Shown piece by piece: positions 23,701 through 34,525 of a stretch of DNA of 64,000 bases. Position 1 is the first letter of the stretch. Each line of letters starts with the position of its first letter. The DNA is taken from NCBI GenBank assembly GCA_949126835.1, contig OX421492.1, forward strand, positions 40,286,498 through 40,350,497, written 5' to 3'. The position numbers were made by a program, and so were the translations under genes. The DNA comes from Anisus vortex. Its lineage: Eukaryota; Mollusca; Gastropoda; Planorbidae. The notes under the pieces are model-generated. The model searched no databases. It was given only the letters and a program-made list of their open reading frames with translations, and was not told the origin of the DNA.

Positions 23701-25649
23701 TGTGGCAGGGTGAGAGGTTGGGAAATCTAACACATAATTTTTTTTTATCAAGTAAAAGTAATGGAATTGGTGAGACATGCACCAGACAAGTAGAGCTTGT
23801 ACATAAAATGAAATCTGAAATATTGGCTTCAACATTATTCAACTTTTATTACACATTCCTGCTGTTTATGTACATTTCAAAGTAAAACTCAACTATACCT
23901 ATTGGCTGTTTATGTATGGTAATACAAAACTTATAATAATAACACAATAGTTGTACTATTTATTTTTGTGTACTATGTACTGAGATGAAGCTTGCAGTTC
24001 ACCTAAATGGGCACCTTGGGTTATCTTTAAAATGACAAATACTCTTGAGACACCTGTTGAACTGATATTTATTTATGGTCTGTTGTTGTTTTTCTTTTTT
24101 TTTCCAGGACTAAATTTGTTTTGTGTTGCATTGGCTATGTTCTTCAAATGTTAAGCGTACATGATGGTTGATAGTTCTGGATATTTTACACCAGAAAATG
24201 TCAAAAGACTGTATAAGTGAGGGTGTACATGCGTGTGTGACATAATGTGATGAAATTGTGATGATTTTGTTGCTACAAGAATTGTGTATCAACTTTTTTT
24301 TTTTCCATAGGTGTGGGCTACAGTATTTATTTGTTCTTTTGTCACTAGCACCTTTTCCCTTCTCTCACTATCACACTTTCTTTCTATATTATCAAACTGT
24401 TCAACACACGCCAGCACTATTCCTATGACTGATTGAAAATTCTGAAAGGGCATACAAAGATGCCATTAGTTAGTGTATGTTTTACTTGTTGTACTGCACA
24501 CAGAATTGAACATTCATTCATTGCTTGCTCATTCAATGCTCATCTGTACTCAATAACATAGTTAATGTTTGACGGATTCAGTTACTGTATAAGTGGCTGT
24601 AATATGTTGCTTAGTTGATGTCATTAATTTATTCATTTTCAAGCAATCAGTTTGATACAAGCTCCACAGAGTATTAACATTAATTTATGTCTTTTTTATC
24701 AATATATTTTATATAGCAAGCACCTTTAATGTTCTTGTCAAATACAATGTACTGTTTTTTTTCCAGAATTTAAATTGTCACAGTCATGTTGATATAACTG
24801 AAGTAGACAAAAAAAAATGTGTTTTGTTTGTACTTTTTTAAAGAGAAAGTTCATGTTATTTGAATGGAAAGCTCCATCTGAACAATTAACTGATGATAAA
24901 CCATTAGTAGTGTGTAAAGCATTAGTCGTGTATGTAAAAGCTGCTATTTAGATACATGAGCAAGTTATTCATGTTGTTGTTTTGTAGCAGTAAGTAGATG
25001 AGAGAGAGACTTGTTTCAAAGCTTTAATGGGGTTCACTGGACTCTGCATGTACATCTATACTATAATTATGTGATTACCTCCATAACAATATTTTCAGCA
25101 ATAACTCTGTAACTATAATTGATAAAAAAAATAAAAGACTCAAACATTTAGTTTGAAATCTCACTATAATGGTGGTTGCAGTGAGGATGTGAGGCGTGCT
25201 AGTTATAGATGGAACTATGTTCTGCACAAATTGTGAAATGAAATGGGCTTTGTTCTCAGTTGATGTTAAGCACCTGTACTGCTGATTTCTAGTGTTGTGT
25301 GTGGTCTGGCTTTAGGTAATTTGATAGTGGCCACTTTCTACAAGGAATCATGGTTACCCCTTATTCATTATATATCAATATTCTTTGATTGTAGTCAACT
25401 TTATCCTTTTTGTTAGCATTCAATACTTTAATTATTCTACAAGTCTTGTTTATTACATTTCTTTTGATCATCTTTACTGCTATTTAGAAATGCACTGAAA
25501 ATGAAATAACTGATCACATTTCTTTTTGTCAAGATGCTTAAATATTCATCCAACAATGTCATTAAAGCTTTCCTATTGAACTAAAAGTACAGAAAAATTC
25601 CCTGAATGTGAAATATCCTGGTGGTTTAGGAAACACCAAAAGTTTTATT

Positions 25650-25850
25650 TCTAAAACCCTGTCCTAAATGTGCCTGAATCATTTTACACTCTTCTTCTAG
25701 GTCTATCTTCTAGGTCTATCTTCTAGGTCTATCTTCTAGGTCTATCTTCTAGGTCTATCAGTTAAATAAAACCCTGTCCTAAATGTGCCTGAATCATTTT
25801 ACACTCTTCTTCTAGGTCTATCTTCTAGGTCTATCAGTTAAATAAAAAAG
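25650..25850. repeat. 13-bp repeat inside a duplicated block
   Basis: TCTTCTAGGTCTA is repeated five to six times in tandem. The block ACCCTGTCCTAAATGTGCCT plus GAATCATTTTACACTCTTC then occurs a second time (about 25770-25815), followed again by the short repeat and CAGTTAAATAAA. Confidence 0.85.
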
Positions 25851-26730
25851 GTTTCTTTACTTGGTTTGGTAAAATAAATCATTCAAAACATTACAAACTG
25901 CATTTTCTGATATGGTGCTGCTTTCCTAAAACTCTAGAGAAGTGGTATGGTAGAGTCCTAGAACAATTTCAATTCTGTTATCCACTGTGTAAGTAATGTA
26001 CATAGACATCATCTGTACAGTATTAGCTGATCATCATTTGCCAACACTAAACTTCTTAACTACACCTTAAAGCTTTGTATATAGTGGACCTGTTGTATTG
26101 TCAATGTTACATATCACTTTATTACACTATACATGGTCTGAATGTTGTTAACAGGGTAAGTTATAACTAGAAAGTGTCTTATATAGTTTCTAGTTTTTCT
26201 GTCACTTCATAGTTCTGTATATTTTTTTTTAAATTTAAATGGAATTAAAATTGAATGACATTTTTAAGCTGGAAATGTCTATTAAGTTTAGCAGAGACAA
26301 AACAAAATGATTTATTTATAAAATAGTTTTGATAATGGCACCAGTGAAACTAAATAACAGTAAATAACAGTAAATGTAATGTATAATATAAACATGAGAA
26401 AGGTTACCTAAATGCATTTATTTGTATAAGACAAGGGAGGTCAATGTATAATGTGGAGCAACCCTTTTATCAGACCATTAGTTCATTAGATTTCTTTCTT
26501 TCATTCAATTTTCTTTCTACCTAAATATATTAATAATGACTTGGTTCAAATTTGTCATTCATTTAGAAAACAATAGTTTGACAAACTGTAAGTATTGTTA
26601 TTTTGACATGTATGATTTGCAAAACAACATTGGCAAAAGCTTCATGTATGTTAACACTTGTCAAAATTGTTGTCTTTTTGGCTTAAAAATTACTAACTGT
26701 ATAATCTGAAATGTTCAATGTAATAATAAA

Positions 26731-28196
26731 TGTTTATCCAAATGTTGACACATTTATTTCTATGGATGAGTCTCATTACTTGCAAAATAATTCCTTTACA
26801 TTAGTAAGCTAAACTAAAATATAGTGTAGAATATGTTTAAGTAGAAACCGGTTGTAATGTTTACAACTAAAAAGAAACTATGGGACCCACTGGTTTTGTT
26901 ATTTCAATACGGCTGTGACTTAGTCTAGATTTCTTAGTCTATATTTGCTGAAAGTATGCTGCTTTTTTTGTTCTCACAACTCTGTTCATTGTTATTTCTT
27001 GCTTATCCAGTCTGTGTGCTTTTTGTTTTTCTTTATCAAGACATTGTTCATTTTACAGTAGATTTTCTATTGATCAGAAAAAGAAACAATTGAATCTCAA
27101 GTTATTTACACACCTTCCCTCTTCCCTTAAACTTGTTGTCATTCATAGTTGTTTGTTTCAAATTGTTTTTTTATTAAAGACTTTTTACTTAGGATTGTAC
27201 AACTTGAATTAAAATTGCAAATATTTCAAGAGCATTTATTTCCATGTTAAACAAAAGCATTGGTATAGTTGTATTCAGATAAAAGTTTAACCACTTAGAT
27301 CTAGTTGTTATCATATTTTTTATTGAAATATTTTAACAGTAGACAAAAAAAAAATGCAGTGCTAATATAGACAATCTCTAAAGTTTATACTATTCAGCTA
27401 AGAAATCAATTTTTCTTCTTTCATAGTTTTATGAACATTTTTTCGCTAATATGAGATTTATTTTCTTGAAGTTGAAGAAAGCTCTTTCATAATAATGTGC
27501 TTGTACTAATAGTTTGCTTCAGTATCACTGACGCATAACATTTTTATTATATAAAAAATTAACTAATAATGACAGTACCTCGTGTAAACATCAATGTAGC
27601 TATAATGATTAGGAAAGGCCTTTTACTTGATTCAAGTGATAAAAAATACATTAGTTCATGATAAAGTGGCTCTGTCAAGTCAGATAATAATATACAGGTC
27701 AAAATTGACAATATAGTGTATATCATTGCTGTAACTGAATACTTACAGATTCTAGCCACTCCACATTGCTGTCCTAGATATACATATTACTCTAAGTAAA
27801 TTTATTGCTCCATGTTGATGTAGATATGTTCACATTTCATCAGTCCATTCCTCATTTTATTTTTTTCTTTCTTTGTTTTCTGTGACATTTATTTTGTGTA
27901 TAATTTGTACTTGTATAATTATTGCAATTTCATTGCATCAACTGCATTTTTTTTTTCTGGATTCATCTATTTAAAAACAAAATACTTGTACCATTTTTCA
28001 CATTCTCATTTATTGACAGGAATCAAACCTGCAAATAACATTGTTATTATACATATTTATTCAGTTCAGAAAATTAGATTTATAAACAAAAAACACAAAT
28101 GTGCTTCACAAAATATTTTTTTTTAAATCCAAATTTTTTTTTGTGGAAATCAAATGTGAAGAAATAAACTAATGTTTGGTAATGTTGTGATGGTTT
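26731..28196. other. intergenic, no gene seen
   Basis: Strongly AT-rich sequence between the convergent genes. The open frames near 27559-27759 (-) and 27896-28126 (+) are short, compositionally like their surroundings and without splice or homology support. Confidence 0.5.
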
Positions 28197-28210
28197 ATGT
28201 CAGAATACAA

Positions 28211-29155
28211 TACCGTAAAATCTCAATTATAAGCTGAACCTGTGTATAAACCTCAGGTATACTTTGGAAGGTGAAAAGCAAGTAAAATTTAACTTCACTT
28301 GTACCGGTAGAAGCCGCACCCAAGTTATTCTGTTTGGTTTACCTGTATAATTTCTTGATCAATATTTTCATTTGTTTAATTGCAGAGTATTATCCAATAT
28401 AATTTGAATGGACTTTGCATATTAGACAATATGAACACTAAGTGAACAACTTTTAGTTTCTCAGCAGCGCTGTGCGAGGGACGCATGGAAATCATTTACG
28501 GATATAATTTTCTTTTGTGTGCAAAAATTTAACAAAGAAACAAATATTATTTGAATAATAATGGCACATTACCGGTAAAGGTACTCATTTGGAAAACTTT
28601 TAAAAAGCTAAACTTTCTATGGTCTATACTGGAAGTTGAAGCCGGTAAATAAATAACCAGGTCACGAAAAACATGCGTATGCGAAACATTGGCCTAACTT
28701 ATTTGATATCAACTGTATAAAAAAACTGATATTTTGTTGAATTTACTTAGTTAAATAAATACATTGATAAAAATAGGTTTATTGCAACATCAAAATACAT
28801 TGAGGATATTTTTTGTTATTTCCAACTCTTAGTCCATTCAGTGATGTTGCTTACGCTACTTACACTTACAGTAGCCGGCAAGTCCATTCAGTGATGTTGC
28901 TTACGCTACTTACACTTACAGTAGCCGGCAAGTCCATTCAGTGATGTTGCTTACGCTACTTACACCTACAGTAGCCGGCAAGTCCATTCAGTGATGTTGC
29001 TTACACTACTTACACTTACAGTAGCCGGCATCATCATTTCAGTTGATATTCAAACCTAAGAAACAGTTTTTTTTTTTATTTACACGCTGTACCCCCTTCC
29101 TGGAGCCACAAAGTTGGTTTAAAAAGGTGTGGCTTACACTTGAGATTTTACGGTA
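28211..29155. mobile_element. DNA transposon or MITE with 16-bp perfect terminal inverted repeats
   Basis: TACCGTAAAATCTCAA (28211-28226) is mirrored exactly by TTGAGATTTTACGGTA (29140-29155). Beyond the ends, the 13-mer ATGTCAGAATACA occurs on both sides (28197-28209 and 29156-29168), consistent with a duplicated target or a duplicated flank. No transposase frame is present in the 945 bp. The interior holds a 4 x 50-bp tandem array and several CCGGTA/AGCCGG motifs. The superfamily is not clear: a TA duplication would fit mariner-like elements, but the 13-bp flank repeat is unusual. Confidence 0.7.
28831..29030. repeat. four exact-length 50-bp tandem copies
   Basis: The unit AGTCCATTCAGTGATGTTGC, TTACGCTACTTACACTTACA, GTAGCCGGCA is repeated exactly four times with two single-base differences (CACCTACA in copy 3, TTACACTAC in copy 4). 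It lies inside the inverted-repeat element. Confidence 0.95.
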
Positions 29156-29168
29156 ATGTCAGAATACA

Positions 29169-30092
29169 GTGTTTTGTAATCATGTGATACAGTGTGAGTG
29201 TGAGATGTGAAATGATGAAATTTAACAACAAAATTATATTGCCAAGTAATCCAGACATTAACACAGAAAGCTAACAATGTTTATCAAGCAAACTTTGTGT
29301 TGACAACAGTTTATATATAAAAGTTTAGATTGTGTTGCCAGAATGATACTGTTCAAGAACTTAAACCTTTAAGTTTATCTCTGCTAACTTAACATTTTTA
29401 GCATATTATTTTGCAACTTACACTATAATGACATGGTAATGATCATTGAATATATCAGCCTATATTTCAATTTAGTGCTGTACTAATTAAGTACACTTTA
29501 GATTGAATCTAAGTATTATGAATTAGAAAGTGAAACAGTAGTTTTCCTTTTTTTTTTTAAACTTCCCCAGTTTCTGTGCAGATCAATTTTTCTTTCTCTT
29601 ACTAGTGTTGGCTGGTTGGACAAGTCCCCTATGTCATTCAAAGCCCAGCTAATTCTTTTAAAGCATGAGTTGTGCTGTATTAATGTTGATGTTCTTTCTC
29701 TACATACTAGACAAGAGCCCTGAAATGTGAACTTTAGTTAAGGGCCTCTTTTGGGGGTTTTAAGTGATTGTAAATTTAAAAGGCAACTACTATCAGCAAA
29801 CTCGGTGCCACAAATCCAAACTTTGATGTGAGCAAATTTGTTTTAAGTGATTTCTATTTTCTAGCTCAGCCTACTAGAATACAAATGTTATATATACAAA
29901 CTTGAGCTTAATGATGAGTAAAATAGCACCTTTAAATTATAATGAAATATTATAAACTAACTCAAAATATGTACACTATATACACCCTGTATTAGAATAT
30001 GAGTATTAGAAATCATTTCAAGATACATTTAATTGTGTAAAAAATCTCAATTTGACTTGAAAACCTTTCAAGTGTGTGAACATGTTTCCCTC
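29169..30092. other. intergenic / probable 3' UTR of the minus-strand receptor gene
   Basis: No coding sequence. On the minus strand an ATTAAA lies about 60 bp after the receptor stop (plus-strand TTTAAT near 30028). This is a possible but unproven polyadenylation signal. Confidence 0.4.
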
Positions 30093-30680
30093 TTAATAAT
30101 CATCTTTCCACTTATCTCCCTTAGAAAATCGAATAGCAGAATTTCTTGATCTGTCATATGGGCCAGATGTAGGTCTAAAGTCTACATTAATATTACTGTC
30201 TAGCATCACTAATTCATCATTGAGATAATTGTGTGGTTTTGAAGGCTTGTGAACTATGGCATATTCATCATTATTAACACAGAAATGATAGTCATCTGGG
30301 CTTGGATAGATTCTCTTGCTGCCACAAGGATTCATTTCCTTAGTGCTTGGGTCTGGCTTGTGGCAGACATTGTTTGGGACAGAATGTTCCACCTGTCTGT
30401 TGTTGTTGTCCCCACTGCCTGCATCTCTCTCAATAGCTTCATAGATGTTGCTCATGTCCTCACTGCCAGCTGTTTGGTAGTAGCCTGCATCCTGTCTACA
30501 GTCCTGATGATTCAGCTCATCATACATGGCAAAGTTTCCAGTTTGGAAAGTGTGGATGAGATCTCTCATGTCGCTCACCTGCTTGCCAGACAGGAAGGTT
30601 GAGATGCCACTTCCACTGCTGAGTCTGTGGTCCACCTCCGTGCTTTCATACATGCCATCACTGTGTACTGTTGCCACTAT
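30093..30680 (-). CDS. receptor exon 7: Tyr-rich cytoplasmic tail and stop
   Basis: Acceptor GTTTGCTGTACAG on the minus strand, phase 0. It encodes about 195 residues ending DKWKDDY and TAA. Tyr motifs: MYESTEV, FAMYDELN, GYYQTAG, SNIYEAIE, DYHFCV, DEYAIVHK, NYLNDEL, PYDRS. YDEL, YEAI and YAIV fit YxxPhi; YLND fits a pYxN Grb2-type docking site. Low hydrophobicity and Asp/Asn/Ser richness suggest a disordered signalling tail. The ATG just upstream at 30713 is intronic. Confidence 0.85.
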   Translation of the reverse strand: MVATVHSDGMYESTEVDHRLSSGSGISTFLSGKQVSDMRDLIHTFQTGNFAMYDELNHQDCRQDAGYYQTAGSEDMSNIYEAIERDAGSGDNNNRQVEHSVPNNVCHKPDPSTKEMNPCGSKRIYPSPDDYHFCVNNDEYAIVHKPSKPHNYLNDELVMLDSNINVDFRPTSGPYDRSRNSAIRFSKGDKWKDDY

Positions 30681-33600
30681 CTGTACAGCAAACAAAAGAT
30701 GTTGAAATAGCATTGAATTTACTTTTTATTGATCTCTAAATTAAAGCCATGTTAGTGCATTAGAACATAATCATTATAAAACCCAATCTATTCTAGCACT
30801 AATCATCTACCCTTAAAACAAAATGCAAAGATATTGATAGAGAAAAATTAATCCGAGGAAAATTCTCAAAATGTTTCTTAATTTTGACCTTACATTGAAA
30901 AAAAAAAAAGATTCAATATGCAATTAACCTGATCGGAATCATTGGGATAAATAGTTTCAGACGCCACTGAGCCATCTGCCATGCTGTTGGTGAGAAATGT
31001 TTCCATTGGTGTGTCTAGCCACAATGCTGCTTTTTCACTGGAATCTCCATTACAACTGTCATCTTTTGAGAGTCTGTAATAGCTGTCATAGAGAACACTC
31101 AGACAGTTTACATTCAGACACAAGTTACCGTTTTATGTGTAGGCCTACGTCTTAAGTAGGCCTAATTTTAAACAATATATTTAAACAACTTTATAATTAT
31201 TCTCTTTCTAAACATGCTTTTTTTTATTTTTTTTATTGTACAAAGTAAATTACACAATATTTGAAACAAATATTTTGAGAAATATTAATACTGTTCAAAC
31301 TATAACCATAGTTTACCTTACAAGGACTGCTATTAATGCTACACTTAAGACAAGAATGATGATTCCGAAAAACACATACAAGATGATTAATTCTGAAAAT
31401 GTTTGATAAATATGTAAATTATGTGAAAATTGGTTCATTTTAAAAGTAATTTGTTTTTCTATATAAGTTACTATGTATAAACAGTTTTAAACGAGAACCC
31501 TATTATCTCAGATTTAAAGTAAGGTTTTAAAAAGTTTTTGCACTTAATACAAATACTAAAACTTACTTGGTTTATTAAAAATACTGCCTGATTGGCTGCT
31601 GTTATCTGGAAGAAAAAAAAAGTCATTTTATTATTCACTAATTTTAAAAAGAAAAAAGTACCGGTAGCTGGAAGTGATGTAAGCTTATTTACAGGTTAGT
31701 GTTAAGGAAATACAATCTTATAGATCAGTGATGATGCATAAATATGGCGGGCACTTGTAATCCAGAGTTCGTGTCTGTTATTAATCCATTCTTTTTATAT
31801 ATCAACAGAAATCTAGAAACACTAAAGTCACTAGATGGAAATATGGGCAAATAGTTTGAGATAGCAAAGTACTACAGAAAGCATCAAATTCTAACTTTAA
31901 AATGGGCCTACAACAATCTAATACAATAGGCCTACTCAGATAAACATAAGGATAAAAACACCTGTTTTATTTCACATGCGAGAACAATCGCATAATATGG
32001 GCTAAGTTTTCCCTTTTCCTGAGTGGCCTCTGGGCATGGAATAGGTTGCCAGAACAAAACCAGGAAAACCAACAACTTTACAGTATTAAAACCGTTATCA
32101 AAATACAAGACTAAACTCAAACCACGCATAAACGTAGGACGTAATATATAAGGAGGGGGCGTGTGTATCTTATAAGATAAAATCCTATCTTATTCATCCT
32201 CCCGAGACTTCCGCTCCCCAAAAACAATGTTTCATTGTGTTTTATGGAGTGACTTCAAAGTTTCTTTAAAAAAACAAAGAAGCTGTTCACAAAGAACGTC
32301 CCCTTTCATTCACGAGACAGTTATACTGTAGTTAAGCAAATATGTTTATCATACATGTCACTTGATGTCACAGACGTTTCATCTAAACAAAAGATTATTG
32401 TGGCTCCGTCTATACAGATAATTACGTCTTATACTTACCTGACTTGCATTTCTAATAAATGTTTTAAATGAGGTTATGTTTGCTTTTCCTGACTTCAGCA
32501 AGCCTATTCTATGGTTATGTGATATGGAATAAACGCGCCAAAAACATCGTCCCCTAAGAAGGAGATTGGCCTCAGCTCCCCGAAATTATAATATATATAT
32601 ACATAAATTGTTCATTACCGTAATGAATGATCATAGACAACGCAAATTCACCTTTATGATCAGATGGCTCCATAAAATTAATTATTCCATCCGAAGGCTC
32701 AAAATTTTGATCAGCTATTGACTCCAAGGGAGGTGAGGATTTCTGGAACTTCAGAGAAGGCGACAGAAGCTTGGCGTTGACGTCGTCTGGTAGAATGCAA
32801 CCAGATGATGACCTGCTGTCATGCTCTGTGAATGATTGCCTGCTCTCAGGGTTGATTTCTTGTTCTGTGGATGGGGAAATATATATTCTAGCATATGTGT
32901 GATTGTGAAAAAAAAGTGTTGTTTTGTTTAGGTCGTAAAAAAATTATTGCTTTATATATAGTTTATGACAATCAGCCATATTCCTTTAAAGCTTAGATAT
33001 GATCCCCACATATATTTAAACATTTACTTTTGCTTAAGAAAAACAATATTGTCTTTTTGTGTGTGTGAAAAGTTTGAATCTTACTCTGATATGAAATGAC
33101 GTAGTTTCCCGCCAAGTCGATGGTTGGTCGGCTGCTGATTTTGATTGGTCCACAAGATGTCAGTCTCATGCTTTCCGGTTCTATTCCACAAAACATTTTA
33201 GTTTGCCATTTGTTACTATTGCAATCTGTGTAAGATATGTTGACACCTATTTGGCAATCATCGCGCCAATTTGCATAGTGAAATATTACCGTGATCGTTT
33301 CCGCTCTGCTTGCATTCAGTTGCCAGTTACACGTCTTAACTGTTCGTTTTCTGGACTCAGAATCTGGTCTTCTCAAAATTCCAAAGTAAGGATTGAGTTG
33401 GGCAGAACATTTCTTTACTGACAACTTCTCTGAAACCGTAATAGATACAATTTTAAAAAATTGATCCATAGCAAACGCTTTGCCTATCATATACACAGAA
33501 AATAATTACTATCGTATGAACAGAAAAAAAACATTTCCGGCCTAAGCTTAAGCTATAGTTTGTCACTACTGAGTATGATAACGTGTCTCATATGCCTGAA

Positions 33601-34525
33601 ATACTAGTTATTACAATAAGAGGGCTACAATAACCACCTATTAGATGGGCTTTGTCGTAAAGAAATATTTGTTAAAATTCATTTAAGAGTTTAAGCATTA
33701 GTGGATATTTAAAAAAGAATTGTATTTCTTTTCAATTTAGTTGCTTTAATTTTTGTTCTAAATAAGAAATGGAAGTAAACATTTTATTCCACAACGAGTG
33801 TTCGCTTTTTTGTATTCCATCGCTGATCTAGCCAACACAGAGATAAAAATTATAAATTCACTGAATGCGTTTCTAAAAGAGAAGATAACTCAATCATCAT
33901 ACATCGTTTTGTATTGGTTTAGAAAAAAAAACAGTTAAAAAATCTAAAGCAATCTAAAATCTAAATTAAAAGCTAGCGAACTAAATAAATATTTTGGTAG
34001 CTGTAGTTGCCTAATACGTAAAATAATATAGAGAAACAGTGACGAGTTAATGAATAGACAAAATCTGAAGATAAAACATTGAAGAACTAGACACTGAGGA
34101 CATAGGCTTGTAGACTTTATATTACAACTACAATTACAATTAACACAAATTTGCAGCATGTTTTTCTTAAATTTTTAGGAAGAAATTGGGTGTGTGTGTG
34201 TGCACGAAGGAAACCAATTATAGCCAGTCCCATCAGCTCGTCTGATAAAACACGCCGCATAAAACCCAGCACACTGATTGATTGCGCAACTTACCGGAAA
34301 TACAAATATAATCTAGAGTGGCTATTTGGGACTCGTCCAGTTTCTGGTTAGAGATGACACAAGATGGAACACCTTCACAGCGATAAATGGTGTCTATGAA
34401 CTCAGTTGGACACGGGGACTGCCCTGAACATAATATATTGTGGATGTGTAGGACATAGCCAGCCGGGCACTTCAGGTCTTGTCTGTCATTGGAGGCAAGC
34501 CTTAGGTGGCAGGAATAGGTCAAGG
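30093..34525 (-). CDS. single-pass receptor-like protein: SUEL-type lectin, CUB-like, TM, Tyr-rich tail
   Basis: Seven minus-strand exons join in frame to about 544 residues: 34525-34295, 33429-33085, 32864-32652, 31605-31567, 31392-31317, 31073-30929, 30680-30093. Order: SUEL/galactose-binding-lectin-like domain (about 77 residues), CUB-like domain (about 115), Ser/Pro-rich stalk with one N-glycosylation-type NSS next to the membrane, one TM helix, and a cytoplasmic tail of about 240 residues with 12 Tyr. The first four exons are all phase 1-1. SUEL domains typically bind rhamnose or galactose; CUB domains bind proteins or glycans; YxxL/I/V and YxN motifs are usual SH2-docking or sorting signals once phosphorylated. 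That the protein is a cell-surface recognition receptor is inference. The 5' end (signal peptide) is uncertain. I recognise no named orthologue. Confidence 0.85.
30929..31073 (-). CDS. receptor exon 6: juxtamembrane cytoplasmic segment
   Basis: A 145-bp exon, acceptor GCTATTACAG, donor GTTAAT, phase 2 to 0. It encodes LSKDDSCNGDSSEKAALWLD, a Ser/Thr-rich stretch and ETIYPNDSDQ, with one Tyr. It follows the stop-transfer Arg created at the junction. Confidence 0.82.
31317..31392 (-). CDS. receptor exon 5: transmembrane helix
   Basis: A 76-bp exon between TTTTCAG and GTAAAC. It encodes LIILYVFFGIIILVLSVALI then AVLV and the first two bases of an Arg codon: a single uninterrupted hydrophobic helix of about 24 residues. 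It is preceded by KP-K and followed by RLSK, so the type I orientation (C-terminus inside) is expected. Confidence 0.88.
31567..31605 (-). CDS. receptor exon 4: 39-bp membrane-proximal mini-exon
   Basis: Acceptor TTTTCTTCCAG, donor GTAAGT, phase 1-1. It encodes NSSQSGSIFNKP with an N-X-S glycosylation sequon. The size (13 codons) and symmetric phase mean skipping would keep the frame, so alternative splicing of the stalk is possible. Confidence 0.8.
31920..32185 (+). mobile_element. LINE 3'-end fragment in a receptor intron
   Basis: The reverse complement of the family also seen at 36010-36780 and 52500-54340. It keeps the GCATGGAATAGGTTGCC block, which in these LINEs encodes the end of ORF2, plus GAGAACAATCGCATAATATG. 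It ends right with AGGAGGGGGCGTGTGTATCT and a TAAGATA-type tail. Coding sense is +, antisense to the receptor gene. 5'-truncated and decayed. Confidence 0.7.
32652..32864 (-). CDS. receptor exon 3: Ser/Pro-rich stalk
   Basis: A 213-bp, phase 1-1 exon, acceptor CCCATCCACAG, donor GTGAAT. It encodes 71 residues: EINPESRQSFTEHDSRSSSG, KLLSPSLKFQKSSPPLESI and a region ending MEPSDHK. No folded domain is recognised; it is probably an extended, O-glycosylatable stalk. Confidence 0.82.
33085..33429 (-). CDS. receptor exon 2: CUB-like domain
   Basis: A 345-bp, phase 1-1 exon, acceptor ACGGTTTCAG, donor GTAAGA. It encodes 115 residues with the CUB pattern: KKCSAQLNPYFGILRRPDSE, then CNWQL, ITVIFHYANWRDDC, a CG-E-P block (MFCGIEPESMRLTSC) and GNYVISYQ at the end. 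Spacing of Cys, the GI-P turn, the C-W pair and the late CG fit CUB; the Ca-binding Asp/Glu set is not clear. CUB-like is inferred from pattern, not from a profile search. Confidence 0.78.
34295..34525 (-). CDS. receptor exon 1 (first seen): SUEL/galactose-binding lectin-like domain
   Basis: A 231-bp, phase 1-1 exon, acceptor GTCTTCTTTTCAG, donor GTAAGT. It encodes 77 residues: YSCHLRLAS, DLKCPAGYVLHIHNILC, FIDTIYRCEGVPSCVISNQ and ATLDYICIS. LxCPxGxVxxI, the RCxGxxSCxV centre and the final YxC are the SUEL-lectin skeleton also found in latrophilins and rhamnose-binding lectins. It is shorter than usual (about 85-95 residues), and the usual DPC-GT-KYL stretch is reduced to ESQIATLDY, so sugar binding may be altered or lost. 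Confidence 0.78.

Larger units (their letters stand above)
23244..26730 (+). other. probable 3' UTR of the PTPN4-like gene
   Basis: No coding sequence. AATAAA signals occur at 25130-25135, 25765-25770 and 26725-26730, so the transcript could end at any of these; the extent is inference. A C-poor, T/A-rich composition with many ATTTA-like stretches is consistent with UTR, but transcript data would be needed to place the end. Confidence 0.4.

Noticed and set aside
30249..30602. 117-codon + strand frame
   Set aside because: Antisense shadow of the receptor tail exon, which has matched splice phase and a proper stop on the minus strand.
30093..30680. Classical ITAM or ITIM in the receptor tail
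   Set aside because: YxxL/I pairs are about 23 residues apart rather than 6-12, and the residues two before each Tyr do not fit the ITIM consensus; described only as YxxPhi/YxN motifs.
33203..33421. 72-codon + strand frame
   Set aside because: Antisense shadow of the CUB-like exon.
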